Below, piece after piece: positions 1-6,507 of a stretch of 11,328 bases of DNA; position 1 is the first letter of the stretch, and every line of letters starts with the position of its first letter. The position numbers and the translations under genes were made by a program. The notes under the pieces are model-generated. The model saw only the letters and a program-made list of their open reading frames with translations, was not told the origin of the DNA and did no database searches. The stretch covers positions 1-11,328 of the forward strand of contig JAURJF010000030.1 in assembly GCA_030832365.1 (NCBI GenBank), given 5' to 3'. This DNA is from Candidatus Nanopelagicales bacterium (GTDB lineage: Bacteria; Actinomycetota; Actinomycetes; Nanopelagicales; Nanopelagicaceae).

Positions 1-417
1 CTTCTTTGAAATTTCCTCGCCCCATGAAGGGCCAACATTTTGAGTATCAATTGACTCAACCGAAACGCCAAATGCTGCAGCTAGAGCATCTTGAATCGCA
101 TTTGATTCCCCGGTATCTAATACGCCGGTCTGGATACGAATCTTCTCTTCACCTAAAGTTTGAATTATTACATTGTCTCTATAACCAGTAGATGAAACAG
201 CCTCCCTTGCCTGCTCAATTGACCCAGTAGAGGTTGTAACAACAAAGGCTGATCCGCCCTCAAATTCAATACCAAGTCGCAGCCCCTGCGCGCCGAGTGC
301 AAAGACGGAGAGAGCGATAAAAAGAGCACTTACTGCATACCACTTCTTGCGAGCGCGAACAATATTAATTGATGTCTCGCCACGATAGAGCCTTCCGCCA
401 AGACCAGTTAGCTTCAT
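1..417 (-). CDS. secF: Protein translocase subunit SecF, N-terminal part (cut by window edge)
   Basis: SecF pairs with SecD in the membrane and uses the proton gradient to help pull preproteins out of the SecYEG channel. Only the first 139 codons are inside the window; the gene runs off the left edge. Translating the minus strand from the ATG at 417 gives a short cytoplasmic N-terminus rich in Arg and Lys, a first membrane segment at about residues 26-46, the family motif GIEFEGGS at 49-56 (usually GIDFTGGT), an extracytoplasmic stretch, and VGPSWGEE at 128-135, which precedes the second membrane segment in SecF. The start lies 3 bases after the secD stop. A GGAG just upstream, inside the secD end, serves as Shine-Dalgarno, so secD and secF are probably translationally coupled. 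The identification is firm, but the C-terminal five membrane segments cannot be seen. Confidence 0.93.
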   Translation of the reverse strand, partial: MKLTGLGGRLYRGETSINIVRARKKWYAVSALFIALSVFALGAQGLRLGIEFEGGSAFVVTTSTGSIEQAREAVSSTGYRDNVIIQTLGEEKIRIQTGVLDTGESNAIQDALAAAFGVSVESIDTQNVGPSWGEEISKK

Positions 418-420
418 CCC

Positions 421-1956
421 TTACGCTCCCTTGCTCACTAGAGTTGGAGATACAACTCCGATACTGCGCGGTGAAACACCAGAGTACTTACCTCCAGCTT
501 GGAAATACTTATTCTTAGCAAGAAGTGTTACAAGTGGCTTGGTGAATAAGAAGATAACAACCAAGTCAACAAGTGTTGTTAATCCAAGAGTAAATGCGAA
601 ACCACGAACGCTTCCAACTGAGACAAAATAGAGAATAACAGCAGAGATAATCGAGACTAAGTCAGCAACGATGATAGTTCTCCGCGCTCTTTGCCAACCA
701 CTCTCTGCAGCAACTCGTAGGGGTTTACCCTCTCGCATTTCATCTCTTATACGTTCAAAGTAGACGATAAAAGAGTCAGCAGTAATTCCGATTGCCACAA
801 TAGCTCCAGCAACGGCTGCAAGAGTCAGAGTAAAGCCAATCCACTCGCCTAAGAGAAGGAAGAGGATCACCAATTGAGCGGCTGCTATTGCTAGAGATCC
901 CACGACGACTAGACCTAGCGCACGGTAATAAAACATTGAGTAAAGCATTACCAGAATCAATCCAAGACCACCTGCGATAAGACCAGCTTGCAGCTGATCA
1001 TTTCCAAGCGTTGGGGATATTTGTTGAACCTCTCCGCGATCAAAGGCGAGAGGCAGTGATCCATACTTCAAAACATTTGCTAGATCTTGCGCCTCAAGTT
1101 GGCTAAAACTTCCAGTGATCTGAGCGCTTCCACCTAAAATTGCTTCATTGATTCTTGGAGCAGAGACAACAACACCATCAAGAACAATTGCTACTTGATT
1201 CTGTGGCTCGGCAAGATTAACTACGCTCTGTGTGAGCTCTCCAAACTTACGAGATCCATCTCCTGTGAAATCAAGTGAGACAAACCAACCACTTGCGCTC
1301 TGCTGATCAATTGCAGCAGTCGCGCCTTTAATATCACTTCCAACAACTTGAGCCGGAGCAAGGATGTATCTTGCAACTCCATCTCTATCACATGTGATCA
1401 TTACAGAATTGGCATCATCTCCCCCGCTACCAAGAGTTGACTCAGGCTTAGTGCAATCAAGTGCTTGAAATGCTGCCACTTGTTCAGGGCTAAGAGATGA
1501 TCCTTCAAGCAAAGCGGCGTCATCGGGAGTTGGGATAGATCCTGCAACTAGTAATACCTGTCTAAATCTAAGTTCTGCTGTTTGACCAACAAGGTCTACA
1601 ACTCGTCTGCCAGTCTCACCAGGAACAGAGATAACAATCTGTCTGTTATTTCCAGTTCCCTCGGCAGTTAACTCGGCCTCGACAACACCGAGTGAGTTTA
1701 CGCGCTGACGGATAATGGAGACAGCTTGATCAATAGATTCGCTAGTGATCTCACCGCTCTGCCCGCCCTGAAGTCTTGGCTGGAGAGTCACGCTAGTCCC
1801 ACCTCTTAGGTCGAGACCTAAGTTGATTGAGGTAGCACCAATTGCAAAGGCAACGCCGTAGAGAATAAGAGTGGATAAAACCGTCAGAGTTAAGGTTCTA
1901 GCTGGGCGGGGTTTTTTGACCTCGCCGGAGTTACGTTGTGAATTTCCGTAAGACAT
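421..1956 (-). CDS. secD: Protein translocase subunit SecD
   Basis: SecD is the larger half of the SecDF complex, a proton-driven membrane motor that assists late steps of Sec-dependent export. The 511-residue protein has a first membrane segment at about 22-42, the family motif DLRGG at 49-53, a large extracytoplasmic P1 domain to about 300, and five membrane segments from about 322 to 480. The proton-relay region reads GITADSFIVYFERIRDE at 390-406, with the key membrane Asp at 394. C168 and C189 lie in the P1 domain and could form a disulfide outside the cell. The size is ordinary for actinobacterial SecD. The ATG is 11 bases after the ruvB stop and has no Shine-Dalgarno, but a promoter-like TAGACT ends 8 bases upstream, suggesting a leaderless message. 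yajC, normally the gene just before, is absent. Confidence 0.96.
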   Translation of the reverse strand: MSYGNSQRNSGEVKKPRPARTLTLTVLSTLILYGVAFAIGATSINLGLDLRGGTSVTLQPRLQGGQSGEITSESIDQAVSIIRQRVNSLGVVEAELTAEGTGNNRQIVISVPGETGRRVVDLVGQTAELRFRQVLLVAGSIPTPDDAALLEGSSLSPEQVAAFQALDCTKPESTLGSGGDDANSVMITCDRDGVARYILAPAQVVGSDIKGATAAIDQQSASGWFVSLDFTGDGSRKFGELTQSVVNLAEPQNQVAIVLDGVVVSAPRINEAILGGSAQITGSFSQLEAQDLANVLKYGSLPLAFDRGEVQQISPTLGNDQLQAGLIAGGLGLILVMLYSMFYYRALGLVVVGSLAIAAAQLVILFLLLGEWIGFTLTLAAVAGAIVAIGITADSFIVYFERIRDEMREGKPLRVAAESGWQRARRTIIVADLVSIISAVILYFVSVGSVRGFAFTLGLTTLVDLVVIFLFTKPLVTLLAKNKYFQAGGKYSGVSPRSIGVVSPTLVSKGA

Positions 1957-1964
1957 GGGGCGAA

Positions 1965-1993
1965 AGTCTAGGGCTCAAGCTCCTCACTGTCGA
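1965..1993 (-). promoter_or_regulatory. Candidate leaderless promoter of secDF
   Basis: On the minus strand a TCGACA (1988-1993, five of six bases matching TTGACA) is followed by a 17-base spacer and TAGACT (1965-1970, fitting the actinobacterial TANNNT -10). The -10 ends 8 bases before the secD ATG, so transcription would begin at or next to the A of the start codon. The first three bases of the -10 are the ruvB stop codon. The secD start has no Shine-Dalgarno, which fits a leaderless message. This is inferred from sequence only. Confidence 0.5.
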
Positions 1994-3005
1994 AAAGCCC
2001 GATTGCCACCTCCGGAGCTTTCTTGCCTAGATGGCGCCAAGCCGCTGGAGTAGCAGTTCTTCCCCTTGGAGATCTGGAGATAAATCCAGAGCGGACTAAA
2101 AATGGTTCAGCCACAGATTCAACCGTCTCTCGCTCTTCGCCAACGGCCATCGCAAGGGTGCCGAGGCCAACAGGTCCGCCATTGAATTGTTCTATCAATA
2201 CTCTAAGAATTGCTTTATCTAATCGATCAAGTCCTATCTCATCTACTTCATACATTTTAAGAGCAGAGTTAGTTATATCAATATTGATACTGCCATCTCC
2301 ATGTACTTGGGCATAATCCCTAACTCGACGAAGGAGCCTATTTGCAATACGCGGCGTTCCTCGAGAGCGCTTTCCTAACTCTGCAATTGAATCTTTACTA
2401 ATATCAACATTTAGTAGGGATGAGCTTCGAGCAACGATATCTGCAATATCTGCTTCATCATAGAAATCTAGATGAGCGGTAAAACCGAAGCGATCTCTAA
2501 GCGGTCCAGGAAGAAGGCCCGCTCTAGTTGTTGCGCCAACTAAAGTGAAATGAGGAAGCGTTAAAGGAATCGCAGTTGCACCAGGTCCTTTTCCAACCAC
2601 TACATCAACTCTGAAATCCTCCATTGCCATATAGAGCATCTCCTCTGCAGGTCTTGCCATTCTATGAATCTCATCTAGAAATAGAACTTCTCCCTCGACA
2701 AGGGATGAAAGTATTGAAGCGAGATCACCAGCATGGGTAATAGCTGGTCCACTGGTAATTCTTATTGGTGAATCCATCTCACTTGCCACAATCATTGCAA
2801 GAGTAGTTTTGCCAAGACCAGGCGGGCCCGAGAAGAGAATGTGATCTGCTGGCGCTCCGCGCTCTCTAGCTGCTCGAAGAAGTAAGTCCACTTGATCTTT
2901 AACGCGCTGCTGACCAACAAAATCTCTCAACGTCTCTGGCCTTAACGCTTGCTCTGCGCTAATTTCCTCAGGAGTAAGCGAGCTACTCATTATCTCTTCA
3001 TCCAT
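1968..3005 (-). CDS. ruvB: Holliday junction branch migration ATPase RuvB
   Basis: RuvB is the AAA+ motor that, as hexameric rings flanking RuvA, drives branch migration of Holliday junctions during recombination and fork repair. The 345-residue protein shows Walker A GPPGLGKT at 60-67, Walker B LFLDEIHR at 108-115, sensor 1 GATTRAG at 157-163, the arginine-finger region LRDRFG at 169-174, sensor 2 GTPRIANR at 216-223, and a C-terminal winged helix ending near SRSPRGR at 310-316. All catalytic elements are intact. The start is ambiguous: the ATG at 3005 lies 3 bases after the ruvA stop with a weak GAAGAG upstream, and a second in-frame ATG five codons later also follows GAAGAG. The longer form is given. 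It is the last gene of a ruvC-ruvA-ruvB block. Confidence 0.97.
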   Translation of the reverse strand: MDEEIMSSSLTPEEISAEQALRPETLRDFVGQQRVKDQVDLLLRAARERGAPADHILFSGPPGLGKTTLAMIVASEMDSPIRITSGPAITHAGDLASILSSLVEGEVLFLDEIHRMARPAEEMLYMAMEDFRVDVVVGKGPGATAIPLTLPHFTLVGATTRAGLLPGPLRDRFGFTAHLDFYDEADIADIVARSSSLLNVDISKDSIAELGKRSRGTPRIANRLLRRVRDYAQVHGDGSINIDITNSALKMYEVDEIGLDRLDKAILRVLIEQFNGGPVGLGTLAMAVGEERETVESVAEPFLVRSGFISRSPRGRTATPAAWRHLGKKAPEVAIGLFDSEELEP

Positions 3006-3008
3006 TAG

Positions 3009-3605
3009 CTATCTCTTCTGTCGCGATTGTGCGAGAGCAAGTTTTAACATCTCAGGGGTATCCTCGCTCGTTGGAGTTCTTCCAAAACTCTCAAGTACTT
3101 TATCAAGTGCGCTTTCTGCCTCTTTTTGCGAATAACCAAGTCCAGTAAGAGCGCCAATAACTTGAGTTCGCCAAGGCCCGCTTAGAGCAGATTTTGATTT
3201 ATAGCTTGCTCCAAATTTCTCTTTCAACTCTAGAAGTATTCTTGAAGCAACTTTTTTACCAATTCCAGGAACTCTCTCAAGGGCTTCATTATCTTGCGAA
3301 GCAATTATGTTTCGCAGCGCATCTGGGCCATAAACAGCAAGGAGGGCGCTAGCAACTTTGGGTCCTATTCCAGTAACAGACTGCAACTCCTCAAAGAGGC
3401 TCTTTGCGCTCTGAGATAAGAATCCATAGAGGCTCCAGGAATCCTCTCTTACAACTAAAGATGTATGAAGTGATAATTCTCCCCCTACTTTCGATTCTGA
3501 GGCAATATCTGGCGCAACAATTACTTCATAACCAATTCCGTTTACAAGAAGAATGATTCGGTTTAGTCGAATCTCAAATACCGTACCTGTCATAAAGGCA
3601 ATCAT
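3009..3605 (-). CDS. ruvA: Holliday junction DNA helicase subunit RuvA
   Basis: RuvA binds the four-way junction as a tetramer, holds it open and loads RuvB. The 198-residue protein has the N-terminal OB-fold (1-63) with the acidic pin residues E54 and D55, two helix-hairpin-helix motifs in domain II (VTGIGPKVAS at 77-86 and VPGIGKKVAS at 112-121), a flexible linker at about 133-144, and the RuvB-binding domain III from about 145 (ALTGLGYSQKEAESAL at 151-166). The length is normal. The ATG immediately follows the ruvC TAG with no bases between, and no good Shine-Dalgarno is seen, so translation is probably coupled to ruvC. The MIA opening matches typical RuvA N-termini, which supports the first ATG over the internal ATG at codon 5. 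Confidence 0.96.
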   Translation of the reverse strand: MIAFMTGTVFEIRLNRIILLVNGIGYEVIVAPDIASESKVGGELSLHTSLVVREDSWSLYGFLSQSAKSLFEELQSVTGIGPKVASALLAVYGPDALRNIIASQDNEALERVPGIGKKVASRILLELKEKFGASYKSKSALSGPWRTQVIGALTGLGYSQKEAESALDKVLESFGRTPTSEDTPEMLKLALAQSRQKR

Positions 3606-4169
3606 CTATTTCTTAGCCTTTCTAGATCTTGGTTCAGATTTTAGACGCTTTATTCGGCTTTTCTCTTTAGCTGTAGCAGTTGCTAACTTCTTAGCCCCAG
3701 CTCCTCTCCAATGGTTGCAGATAGCAAGAGCTAGCGCATCGGTGGTATCAACTGGCTTTGGGGCTTCTTTTAATTTCAAGATTTTAACTACCATCGCAGC
3801 AACCTGCCTCTTATCTGCTCGCCCAGAGCCAGAGACAGCTGCCTTAACTTCACTTGGGGTATGCATAGCAATTGGAACCCCTGCCTTTGCTGCAAGAAGG
3901 AGCGCAACCCCTGCTGCTTGCCCGGTGGCCATAGCGGTTCGCACATTTAGCTTTGAAAAAACTCTCTCCACCGCAATTACATCTGGCTTATATCGATTGA
4001 TCCAAACTTCAAGTTCTGCACTTAAATGCATCAAACGCTCTTCTAATGGGGCATCAACGCTGGTCTTTATTACGCCGCAGGCAACTAACTTAAGATCTTT
4101 AACTCCAACTTTTTCAACCACACCAATACCGCAGCGCGTAAGACCGGGATCAACACCAAGAACGCGCAT
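3606..4169 (-). CDS. ruvC: Crossover junction endodeoxyribonuclease RuvC
   Basis: RuvC is the dimeric, metal-dependent nuclease that cuts Holliday junctions symmetrically, acting with RuvAB. The RNase H-like fold is recognised from DPGLTRCGIGV at 7-17, AVERVF at 66-71 and DTTDALALAICNHW at 141-154. The four catalytic acids D7, E68, D141 and D144 are all present. The protein is 187 residues, slightly longer than E. coli RuvC, because of a Lys/Arg-rich tail from about 159 (14 of the last 29 residues are K or R) that may add DNA affinity. It is the first gene of the ruv block and lies 31 bases downstream of yebC. No Shine-Dalgarno precedes its ATG; a TAGGCT six bases upstream could be a -10 for a leaderless transcript. 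Confidence 0.96.
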   Translation of the reverse strand: MRVLGVDPGLTRCGIGVVEKVGVKDLKLVACGVIKTSVDAPLEERLMHLSAELEVWINRYKPDVIAVERVFSKLNVRTAMATGQAAGVALLLAAKAGVPIAMHTPSEVKAAVSGSGRADKRQVAAMVVKILKLKEAPKPVDTTDALALAICNHWRGAGAKKLATATAKEKSRIKRLKSEPRSRKAKK

Positions 4170-4175
4170 TAGCCA

Positions 4176-4181
4176 AGCCTA
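4176..4181 (-). promoter_or_regulatory. Weak candidate -10 box for a leaderless ruvC transcript
   Basis: The minus strand reads TAGGCT here, a TANNNT hexamer ending 6 bases before the ruvC ATG. The start has no Shine-Dalgarno. No recognisable -35 is found 16-19 bases further upstream; the best hexamers there end in the yebC stop region and match TTGACA poorly. It is listed because the geometry repeats that of secD, pdxS and the EF-G-like gene. Confidence 0.28.
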
Positions 4182-4200
4182 TTAGCCAGCCAAGAAAGAG

Positions 4201-4962
4201 TTATGACAGGCTCGCCATTACCTCATCTGAAACATCAAAGTTTCCATAGACATTCTGCACATCATCGCACTCCTCGATAGCCTCAATTAACTCAAAGAGG
4301 GCCCTTGCATCATCTGCTCCAATTGGAATAGAGATTGAAGGAAGGAAGGAAACATCTGCTGATTCATAATCAATCTCTGCAACTTGGAGAGCCTGTCTTA
4401 CTGGAACTAAATCTGTAGCGGCGCTGATAAGTTCAAAGCTCTCACCTAGATCATTAACCTCTGATAAACCATGCTCTAAGGCAGCCTCCAATACCAACTC
4501 CTCAGCAATGGCTTTATCGCCTTGCCTCTTCTTAACAATTACCACGCCTTTTCTTTCAAACATATAAGAAACTGATCCAGGATCGGCCATCGTTCCACCG
4601 TTTCTAGTGATAGCAACTCGCACCTCTGATGCAGCTCTATTTCGATTATCAGAAATACATTCAATAAGAAGCGCTACCCCGCCGGGGCCATAACCTTCAT
4701 AGATTATGTTCTCCCATTGAGCTTGTGATTGACCTTCACCAACTGCTCTCTTAAGAGCGCGTTCGATATTATCGCTTGGAACAGAATTCTTCTTAGCCTT
4801 AGTTATTGCATCATATAAAGTGGGATTGCCATCAGGATCTGCCCCGCCATTTCTCGCAGAAACCTCAATTGCCTTGATGTATTTAGCAAAGGCTCGAGAC
4901 CGCTTTGAATCTATTAACGCTTTCTTGCGTTTGATTGTGGCCCATTTGGAATGACCAGACAT
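4201..4962 (-). CDS. yebC: YebC/PmpR (TACO1) family protein
   Basis: Members of this family were long annotated as transcriptional regulators. Work on some bacterial members and on mitochondrial TACO1 points to a role on the ribosome, easing stalls at proline runs. The 253-residue protein carries the family signatures: GHSKWATIKRKK at 3-14, YEGYGPGG at 88-95, DNRNRAASEVR at 105-115, VSYMFERKG at 131-139 and the C-terminal DDVQNVYGNFD at 233-243. Length and domain order are ordinary, with no sign of truncation. It starts 3 bases after the pdxT stop, with a GGGA in the pdxT end as a moderate Shine-Dalgarno, so it is probably cotranscribed with pdxST and upstream of ruvC. The pairing of yebC with ruvCAB is a widely conserved neighbourhood. 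Family membership is certain; the molecular role in this organism is inferred. Confidence 0.95.
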   Translation of the reverse strand: MSGHSKWATIKRKKALIDSKRSRAFAKYIKAIEVSARNGGADPDGNPTLYDAITKAKKNSVPSDNIERALKRAVGEGQSQAQWENIIYEGYGPGGVALLIECISDNRNRAASEVRVAITRNGGTMADPGSVSYMFERKGVVIVKKRQGDKAIAEELVLEAALEHGLSEVNDLGESFELISAATDLVPVRQALQVAEIDYESADVSFLPSISIPIGADDARALFELIEAIEECDDVQNVYGNFDVSDEVMASLS

Positions 4963-4965
4963 TAT

Positions 4966-5562
4966 CTAAATCCCTGCCTTTGAACTTTCTTTACAGAGCT
5001 GATCTACAAAGAATCGATGGATTCGATTATCCCCAGTTAATTCTGGGTGAAATGCGGTGGCTAGTAGATGTCCCTGCCTAATTGCAACGGGATGGCCATT
5101 AAAACTTGCTAGTACTTCAACCCCTGCCCCTACTGACTCAACCCAAGGGGCCCTGATAAAGACCGCGCGAAAAGGCGCTCCGCCAATGCCTGCGAAAGTT
5201 AAATCTGTTTCAAAAGAATCTCCCTGTCTACCAAATGCATTACGGCGAACTTGGGCATCTAGGCCGCCAAAACTCTCTTGATCAAATCCGCCATCAAGGA
5301 TTTGATCGGCAATTAAAATCATCCCTGCGCAAGAGCCGTAGGTTGGCATCCCTGAAGCGATACGAGATTTAATCAGATCAAATACTCCAAAAGCTTTAGC
5401 AAGTTTGGCAATTGTTGTTGATTCTCCACCGGGAATTACCAAGGCATCAACTGATTCAATCTCTTGCCTACTTCTAACCCCACTTGCGCTAACGCCGCAA
5501 TCTCCAAGTGAGGCAATATGCTCAGCAACATCACCTTGGAGCGCTAAGACTCCAATCTTCAC
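4966..5562 (-). CDS. pdxT: Pyridoxal 5'-phosphate synthase glutaminase subunit PdxT
   Basis: PdxT hydrolyses glutamine and channels the ammonia to PdxS for synthesis of pyridoxal 5'-phosphate. The 198-residue class I glutaminase shows LALQGDVAEH at 6-15, PGGESTT at 44-50, the nucleophile elbow YGSCAGMIL at 75-83 with catalytic C78, and the triad partners H172 and E174 in FHPEL. The start is taken as the GTG at 5562. It is 4 bases after the pdxS stop, follows a GGTAGG, and gives the standard N-terminus MKIGVLALQGDV. An upstream ATG would add 21 residues overlapping the pdxS end with no family match, so it was not used. It is the partner of pdxS in one transcription unit. Confidence 0.95.
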   Translation of the reverse strand: MKIGVLALQGDVAEHIASLGDCGVSASGVRSRQEIESVDALVIPGGESTTIAKLAKAFGVFDLIKSRIASGMPTYGSCAGMILIADQILDGGFDQESFGGLDAQVRRNAFGRQGDSFETDLTFAGIGGAPFRAVFIRAPWVESVGAGVEVLASFNGHPVAIRQGHLLATAFHPELTGDNRIHRFFVDQLCKESSKAGI

Positions 5563-5566
5563 TGAC

Positions 5567-6466
5567 CTACCAGCCCCGCTCTGCCAAACGATGTGGCGCC
5601 GGGATATCTGCAACATTAATGCCAACCATCGCTTCGCCCAGTCCTTTTGATTGCTCAGCTAGAACTTTTGCATCATCGAAGAAAGTTACTGATTTAACAA
5701 TTGCTGCAGCTCTTCTTGCAGGATCTCCTGATTTAAATATTCCCGAGCCAACGAAAACCCCATCTGCTCCAAGCTGCATCATCATCGCTGCATCTGCCGG
5801 GGTAGCAATTCCACCTGCGGTAAAGAGCACAACTGGAAGTTTTCCTGTTGTGGCAACTTCTTTTACTAAATCATAAGGAGCTTGTAGCTCCTTTGCTGCG
5901 ACATATAGTTCATCCTCGCGCATTGAACTTAACCGACGAATCTCATCTGAGATAGAACGCATATGAGTGGTGGCATTTGAGACATCGCCAGTTCCTGCCT
6001 CACCTTTAGAACGAATCATCGCTGCGCCTTCATTAATTCTTCGTAGCGCTTCACCAAGATTTGTTGCCCCGCAGACAAAAGGAATTGTGAAATTCCACTT
6101 ATCAATATGGTGGGTGTAATCAGCAGGAGTTAAAACCTCTGACTCATCAATGTAATCCACGCCAAGTGATTGCAAGATCTGAGCCTCTACAAAGTGACCG
6201 ATGCGAGCCTTAGCCATAACAGGAATGGATACGCTCTTTTGAATCTCTGTAATCATCTCTGGATCTGACATTCGAGCAACGCCGCCTTGGGCTCTGATAT
6301 CTGCTGGAACTCGCTCGAGTGCCATAACTGCAACAGCTCCAGCATCCTCTGCGATGCGCGCCTGCTCAGCATTAACAACATCCATAATTACCCCGCCCTT
6401 GAGCATCTCTGCCATGCCGCGTTTAACGCGCGATGTTCCAGTCTGGGCTGCATTCTCTTTTGTCAT
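5567..6466 (-). CDS. pdxS: Pyridoxal 5'-phosphate synthase subunit PdxS
   Basis: PdxS condenses ribose 5-phosphate, glyceraldehyde 3-phosphate and ammonia from PdxT into pyridoxal 5'-phosphate, in a dodecameric cytosolic complex (the DXP-independent vitamin B6 route). The 299-residue TIM barrel is strongly conserved. It has GGVIMDVVNAEQAR at 24-37 with D29, the first catalytic lysine K86 in VMAKARIGHFVEA (83-95), the second lysine K154 in RSKGEAGTG (152-160), the phosphate loop AGGIATPADAA at 217-227, LGADGVFVGSGIFKS at 232-246, and the C-terminal ERGW. The ATG at 6466 has no Shine-Dalgarno, but a TAGAAT ends 7 bases upstream, suggesting a leaderless transcript starting pdxST. A 41-base gap, the longest in the window, separates it from the lipoprotein gene upstream. 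Confidence 0.97.
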   Translation of the reverse strand: MTKENAAQTGTSRVKRGMAEMLKGGVIMDVVNAEQARIAEDAGAVAVMALERVPADIRAQGGVARMSDPEMITEIQKSVSIPVMAKARIGHFVEAQILQSLGVDYIDESEVLTPADYTHHIDKWNFTIPFVCGATNLGEALRRINEGAAMIRSKGEAGTGDVSNATTHMRSISDEIRRLSSMREDELYVAAKELQAPYDLVKEVATTGKLPVVLFTAGGIATPADAAMMMQLGADGVFVGSGIFKSGDPARRAAAIVKSVTFFDDAKVLAEQSKGLGEAMVGINVADIPAPHRLAERGW

Positions 6467-6473
6467 GGGACGG

Positions 6474-6502
6474 ATTCTACTTTGATTAGGCCATCTGGCG
6501 AA
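6474..6502 (-). promoter_or_regulatory. Candidate leaderless promoter of pdxST
   Basis: In the 41-base gap before pdxS the minus strand reads TTCGCC (6497-6502, three of six bases matching TTGACA), a 17-base spacer, then TAGAAT (6474-6479). The -10 matches TATAAT in five of six positions and ends exactly 7 bases before the ATG, which has no Shine-Dalgarno. This would start the message at the ATG. A short imperfect palindrome (GCCA-TC-TGGC, 6490-6499) straddles the -35 and spacer, but it is too short to call an operator. Confidence 0.5.
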
Positions 6503-6507
6503 TCGGA

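Noticed and set aside
1..191. Short plus-strand frame over the start of the window
   Set aside because: The minus strand here encodes SecF with its GIEFEGGS and VGPSWGEE motifs.
3553..4185. A 210-codon open frame on the plus strand opposite ruvC and the start of ruvA
   Set aside because: RuvC on the other strand has all catalytic residues. The plus-strand translation is low-complexity, resembles no family I recognise, and has no Shine-Dalgarno. It is a shadow.
4170..4200. Partial repeats of TTGGCTAA in the 31-base yebC-ruvC gap
   Set aside because: Two copies of 8-12 bases with mismatches in a short gap are explained by chance or a small duplication. No regulatory meaning can be supported.
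5563..5625. N-terminal extension of PdxT from an ATG at 5625
   Set aside because: It would overlap the end of pdxS by about 57 bases and adds 21 residues with no family match. The GTG at 5562 gives the standard PdxT N-terminus.
6490..6499. Palindrome GCCATCTGGC before pdxS as terminator or operator
   Set aside because: Only four paired bases with a two-base centre, and no T-run. It is too short for a terminator hairpin and not enough for an operator call without comparison.
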